NCBI GenBank assembly: GCA_910589335.1
Contig: CAJUTW010000026.1
Coordinates: 1 to 8,184, forward strand
Origin: an uncultured Bacilli bacterium
Lineage (GTDB): Bacteria; Bacillota_I; Bacilli_A; RF39; UBA660
Direction of reading: 5' to 3'
Length of the DNA stretch: 8,184 bases
Below the pieces are notes generated by a model. That model did not search any database, had not been told where the DNA came from, and was given only the letters and a program-made list of their open reading frames with translations. Position 1 is the stretch's first letter; every line of letters starts with the position of its first letter. Below, piece by piece: positions 6,513-8,184 of the stretch. Made by a program: the position numbers and the translations under genes.

Positions 6513-7062
6513 TAGGAACCTCCGAACTTGATTCTTCAGCCTCAAAATAAGTTGCTTTTCTAAATCCAAACATATTAGCGAATATATTGCTTGGGAATTT
6601 TATAATTGAAGTATTAAAAGTTTTTACTGCATTATTATAATCTTTTCTTGCAACAGCAATACGATTCTCTGTTCCAGCTAACTCATCAGATAATTGTGTA
6701 AAATTTGCAGAAGATTTCAAATCTGGATAATTTTCTACTACTATCATTAACGCATTTAGTGAATTTGATAATTCATTGTTTGCATTTGACTTTTCTTCAA
6801 TACTGTTCGCATTTGCTAATTTTGTTCTAGCATCAGTAACTTTATTTATTATTTCAGTTTCATGACTAGCATACCCTTTTACAACGCTTACTAAATTAGG
6901 AACTAAATCAGCTCTTCTTTGTAACATAACATCTAAATCAGATAAACTACTTTTAACTGTCTCTTGTTTAGATGCTATTCCATTATAACTGCTTATAGCA
7001 ATTATAGTAAGTATAACTACAAAAGAAATTATACAAATTAAAATTATATTTTGTTTTTTCAT
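6496..7062 (-). CDS. LemA family protein
   Basis: The 188-residue protein has one N-terminal membrane helix (about 5-24) followed by a long helical domain with the family signature: SYNGIASKQETVKSSLSDLD (25-44), MLQRRADLVPNLVSVVKGYA (46-65), ASHETEI, NYPDLKSSANFTQLSDELAG (111-130), TENRIAVARKDYNNAVKTFN (131-150) and FPSNIFANMFGFRKATYFE (156-174). Length and motif order are normal for the family. LemA proteins are membrane-anchored with the bulk outside; their biochemical role is not established, but they recur beside TPM and peptidase genes. The ATG at 7062 has GGAGT 8-9 bases upstream, embedded in the last codons of the DUF3592 gene (6-base gap). Its own 3' end overlaps the TPM start by 17 bases. 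The short acidic/serine tail after 174 is variable in the family. Confidence 0.94.
   Translation of the reverse strand: MKKQNIILICIISFVVILTIIAISSYNGIASKQETVKSSLSDLDVMLQRRADLVPNLVSVVKGYASHETEIINKVTDARTKLANANSIEEKSNANNELSNSLNALMIVVENYPDLKSSANFTQLSDELAGTENRIAVARKDYNNAVKTFNTSIIKFPSNIFANMFGFRKATYFEAEESSSEVPSVNFE
6519..6523 (-). promoter_or_regulatory. Ribosome binding site that sets a GTG start for the TPM gene
   Basis: GGAGG on the minus strand lies 6 bases upstream of the GTG at 6512-6510, inside the 3' end of LemA. The in-frame ATG at 6569 would put 19 charged residues ahead of the signal peptide and 74 bases of overlap with LemA, so it is less likely. Confidence 0.75.
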
Positions 7063-7068
7063 AATTTT

Positions 7069-7761
7069 TTACTCCATTTCTAAATTTTCTAAAGATAAAT
7101 AATAATTTTTTCTATTCATTGTATCTATATATACAGGAAAAGTTACTATATTTTTCTCCCTTATTACATATTCAGGATTATCCCATAAGTTTTCACTTTG
7201 AAAAGTTCTAATTTGTCCTGTTAAATTATCTTTTCCAGTACATATTATAATATACGGATTTCTATTATTTACACTATAAGAATAGTTTATTGTTACTTTT
7301 TGAAAATCAGCATATATTTTATCTCCTGACTCTATCGCTCTTTTTTTGCTCCTAATTTTATTAATTTTAATTATTAATAATCCAACTCCTACTGCACAAA
7401 AAGGTATTCCAAAAACAGACATTATAATACCACCACTACTTGATAAAGAAAATTTCATTTTATTTGGATTATTTCTATCATAGTAAATTGTTTGATTAGA
7501 GCCTTCAGGAACATAAGATGATGTTGAGTAACTTCCGTTGTACATAGTTCCATCTACTATATAAGATACATATACTGTATAACTTGTATCTCCATCAGTG
7601 TCAGTATGTTTACTAACACTTATAACTTCTGCTGTTGTTTCTATTGCAGTATTCTTAAATTTAGAACTAGAAATAACACTAAATACACCACCAATTATAA
7701 GTCCAACACCAACCAATGCAAATACTGTTGCAAGTAACCATTCTGTGACTTTATCTCCCAT
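7069..7761 (-). CDS. DUF3592-type two-helix membrane protein
   Basis: The 230-residue product has two hydrophobic helices (about 8-32 and 109-133) flanking a beta-rich loop with the DUF3592 pattern: AEVISVSKH (44-52), SYTVYVSYIVDGTMYNGSYS (60-79), EGSNQTIYYDRNNPNKM (86-102). By topology this loop should lie outside the membrane. After a basic linker (KINKIRSKKRA) comes a second beta-rich domain (about 145-230) with NRNPYIIICTGKDN (166-179), TFQSENLWDNPEY (186-198) and FPVYIDTMNRKNYYL (208-222), a repeat-like variant of the first domain. Function of the family is unknown. The ATG at 7761 has a near-perfect AGGAGGTGA at 7766-7774. It is the first gene of an operon with LemA and TPM. An alternative start is not needed. 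Confident on family type, not on role. Confidence 0.82.
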   Translation of the reverse strand: MGDKVTEWLLATVFALVGVGLIIGGVFSVISSSKFKNTAIETTAEVISVSKHTDTDGDTSYTVYVSYIVDGTMYNGSYSTSSYVPEGSNQTIYYDRNNPNKMKFSLSSSGGIIMSVFGIPFCAVGVGLLIIKINKIRSKKRAIESGDKIYADFQKVTINYSYSVNNRNPYIIICTGKDNLTGQIRTFQSENLWDNPEYVIREKNIVTFPVYIDTMNRKNYYLSLENLEME

Positions 7762-7784
7762 TTCTTCACCTCCTCATTTTTTCT

Positions 7785-7821
7785 ATTATAATTATCAAAT
7801 TTTGATAATAAAACATTTCAA
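7785..7821 (-). promoter_or_regulatory. Putative promoter and palindromic operator of the DUF3592-LemA-TPM operon
   Basis: On the minus strand TATAAT (7790-7785) lies 24 bases upstream of the DUF3592 ATG. Directly upstream, 7791-7809 is a perfect palindrome, ATTATCAAA and TTTGATAAT around one central base. It fills the place between -10 and -35. No good -35 sits at 16-18 bases (TTTTAT at 17); a TTGAAA (7821-7816) is present but 25 bases from TATAAT, or 19 from the alternative -10 GATAAT. This arrangement suits a regulated promoter with a dimeric DNA-binding protein. The palindrome is seen directly; its use as an operator is inference. Confidence 0.5.
7802..7814 (+). repeat. Inverted repeat pair, left copy (partner at 8104-8116)
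   Basis: TTGATAATAAAAC here matches exactly, in opposite orientation, the 13 bases at 8104-8116. The pair bounds a 315-base segment. The left copy overlaps the right half of the 7791-7809 palindrome. Flanking bases outside the 13 do not match well and no target duplication is evident. Confidence 0.55.
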
Positions 7822-7857
7822 TTTTCTACCAAAATTTTACATTTTAAGTAATATAAA

Positions 7858-8125
7858 GCAAGAGGACACTTTTATAACTTATATAGAATTAATTGGATTT
7901 AATACAAAAATGACTCATATTAATGTTATTGAAATTGAAAATACTAAGTTAACTTGTAAAATATTGACTCTATAGCAAAATCTTGCAAAATAAAGCCAAA
8001 ACTACTTTACAATAAAGAAACTGCAAAAAAAGATAAAAATTTCCGATTAAGATCTAATATCAATAAATATTACAAAAAATTTCCACAAAAAAATGTAATT
8101 AAAGTTTTATTATCAACTCTTATAT
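7858..8125 (+). pseudogene. Possible decayed coding remnant, unidentified
   Basis: Two plus-strand frames follow one another. One is open up to the TAG at 7973-7975 and reads, near its end, TYIELIGFNTKMTHINVIEI. The second is open from 7960 to a TAA at about 8125 for some 55 codons, rich in Lys/Asn (KPKLLYNKETAKKDKNFRLR). Neither has a convincing start with a ribosome binding site. Long open stretches are uncommon in such AT-rich non-coding DNA, so a frameshifted remnant of a gene is possible. I do not recognise the protein, and chance openness is a real alternative. Confidence 0.2.
8104..8116 (-). repeat. Inverted repeat pair, right copy (partner at 7802-7814)
   Basis: GTTTTATTATCAA on the plus strand is the exact reverse complement of 7802-7814. 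It includes ATTATCAA, the half-site of the palindrome in front of the DUF3592 gene. It may be a second protein-binding site, a terminal inverted repeat of a small non-autonomous element, or chance in AT-rich DNA. Confidence 0.5.
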
Positions 8126-8129
8126 AAAC

Positions 8130-8156
8130 AAAAAAATATTATATATAATATTTTTT
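8130..8156 (-). terminator. AT-only perfect palindrome, probable terminator of a gene beyond the right edge
   Basis: Positions 8131-8156 are a perfect 26-base palindrome made only of A and T: six A, a TATTATATATAATA core, six T. Read on the minus strand it gives a hairpin of about 11 bp followed by seven T (8136-8130), as expected for termination of a leftward gene located past 8184. It is symmetrical, so it could act in both directions. The lack of G-C pairs makes a strong terminator uncertain. Confidence 0.45.
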
Positions 8157-8184
8157 ATAATTTAAGTTTTTCTCATTACTACAC

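Larger units (their letters stand above)
7775..8184. other. Gene-poor right edge, about 410 bases
   Basis: No intact gene with a ribosome binding site was found on either strand in this stretch. From left to right it holds the promoter region of the DUF3592 operon, a possible decayed coding remnant, an inverted 13-bp repeat pair and an AT-only palindrome that looks like a terminator. No tRNA, CRISPR repeat or complete insertion sequence is visible. The last 28 bases show nothing recognisable. Confidence 0.6.

Noticed and set aside
7855..7890. Possible insertion-sequence end (AGAGGACACTTTTATAAC)
   Set aside because: Looks vaguely like some IS termini, but no matching inverted end, target duplication or transposase was found in the window.
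1..8184. CRISPR array, tRNA/rRNA, toxin-antitoxin or defence system
   Set aside because: No regularly spaced repeats, no tRNA-like cloverleaf and no recognisable defence or toxin protein on either strand.
1..8184. Mycoplasma/Spiroplasma origin (genetic code 4)
   Set aside because: TGA serves as the stop of the second GT4 gene and conserved Trp residues are read from TGG.

Overview
The window is a strongly AT-rich stretch of a low-GC Gram-positive type chromosome (Firmicutes in the broad sense, possibly Bacilli or one of the AT-rich gut lineages; I cannot go below that from sequence alone). Evidence for this is the base composition, near-consensus AGGAGG ribosome binding sites, TATAAT/TGnTATAAT promoters, and EpsG/EpsF-type exopolysaccharide genes. 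TGA is used as a stop (second GT4 gene) and tryptophan is read from TGG, so the code-4 mycoplasmas are unlikely. Every gene I can support lies on the minus strand, so transcription runs from right to left.

Right edge (about 7775-8184): about 410 bases with no intact gene. It holds an AT-only 26-bp palindrome that looks like a terminator for a gene beyond the window, a possible decayed coding remnant, a 13-bp inverted-repeat pair, and the promoter region of the next operon, with a perfect 9+1+9 palindrome directly upstream of the -10 box.

Operon A (about 7761 down to 5544): a DUF3592-type membrane protein, a LemA-family protein and a TPM-domain (YgcG-like) protein with signal peptide, three membrane segments and a Gly/Ser-rich tail. 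The genes are 6 bases apart or overlapping and look translationally coupled. They probably form an envelope-associated module of unknown function, not part of polysaccharide synthesis. A weak AT-rich terminator follows.

Operon B (about 5497 down to the left edge): a surface-polysaccharide (EPS/capsule) locus. It begins with a short-form initiating phosphoglycosyl transferase (undecaprenyl-phosphate sugar phosphotransferase), read from one or two strong promoters and followed by its own hairpin terminator. A new extended -10 promoter then starts the second unit: two paralogous GT4 glycosyltransferases, a Stealth-family sugar-phosphate transferase, an EpsG-family polymerase, and the N-terminus of a polysaccharide pyruvyl transferase cut by the window edge. 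Together they would place the first sugar on the lipid carrier, extend the repeat unit, decorate it with phosphosugar and pyruvate (an anionic polymer), and polymerise it. No flippase, chain-length regulator or tyrosine kinase is present in the window; these would have to lie further left or elsewhere.

Nothing here amounts to a clearly new defence or mobile system. The points most worth a second look are the Stealth gene together with a pyruvyl transferase, the terminator/promoter junction that splits the EPS locus, the palindromic operator-like site of operon A, and the repeat-bounded non-coding segment at the right edge.
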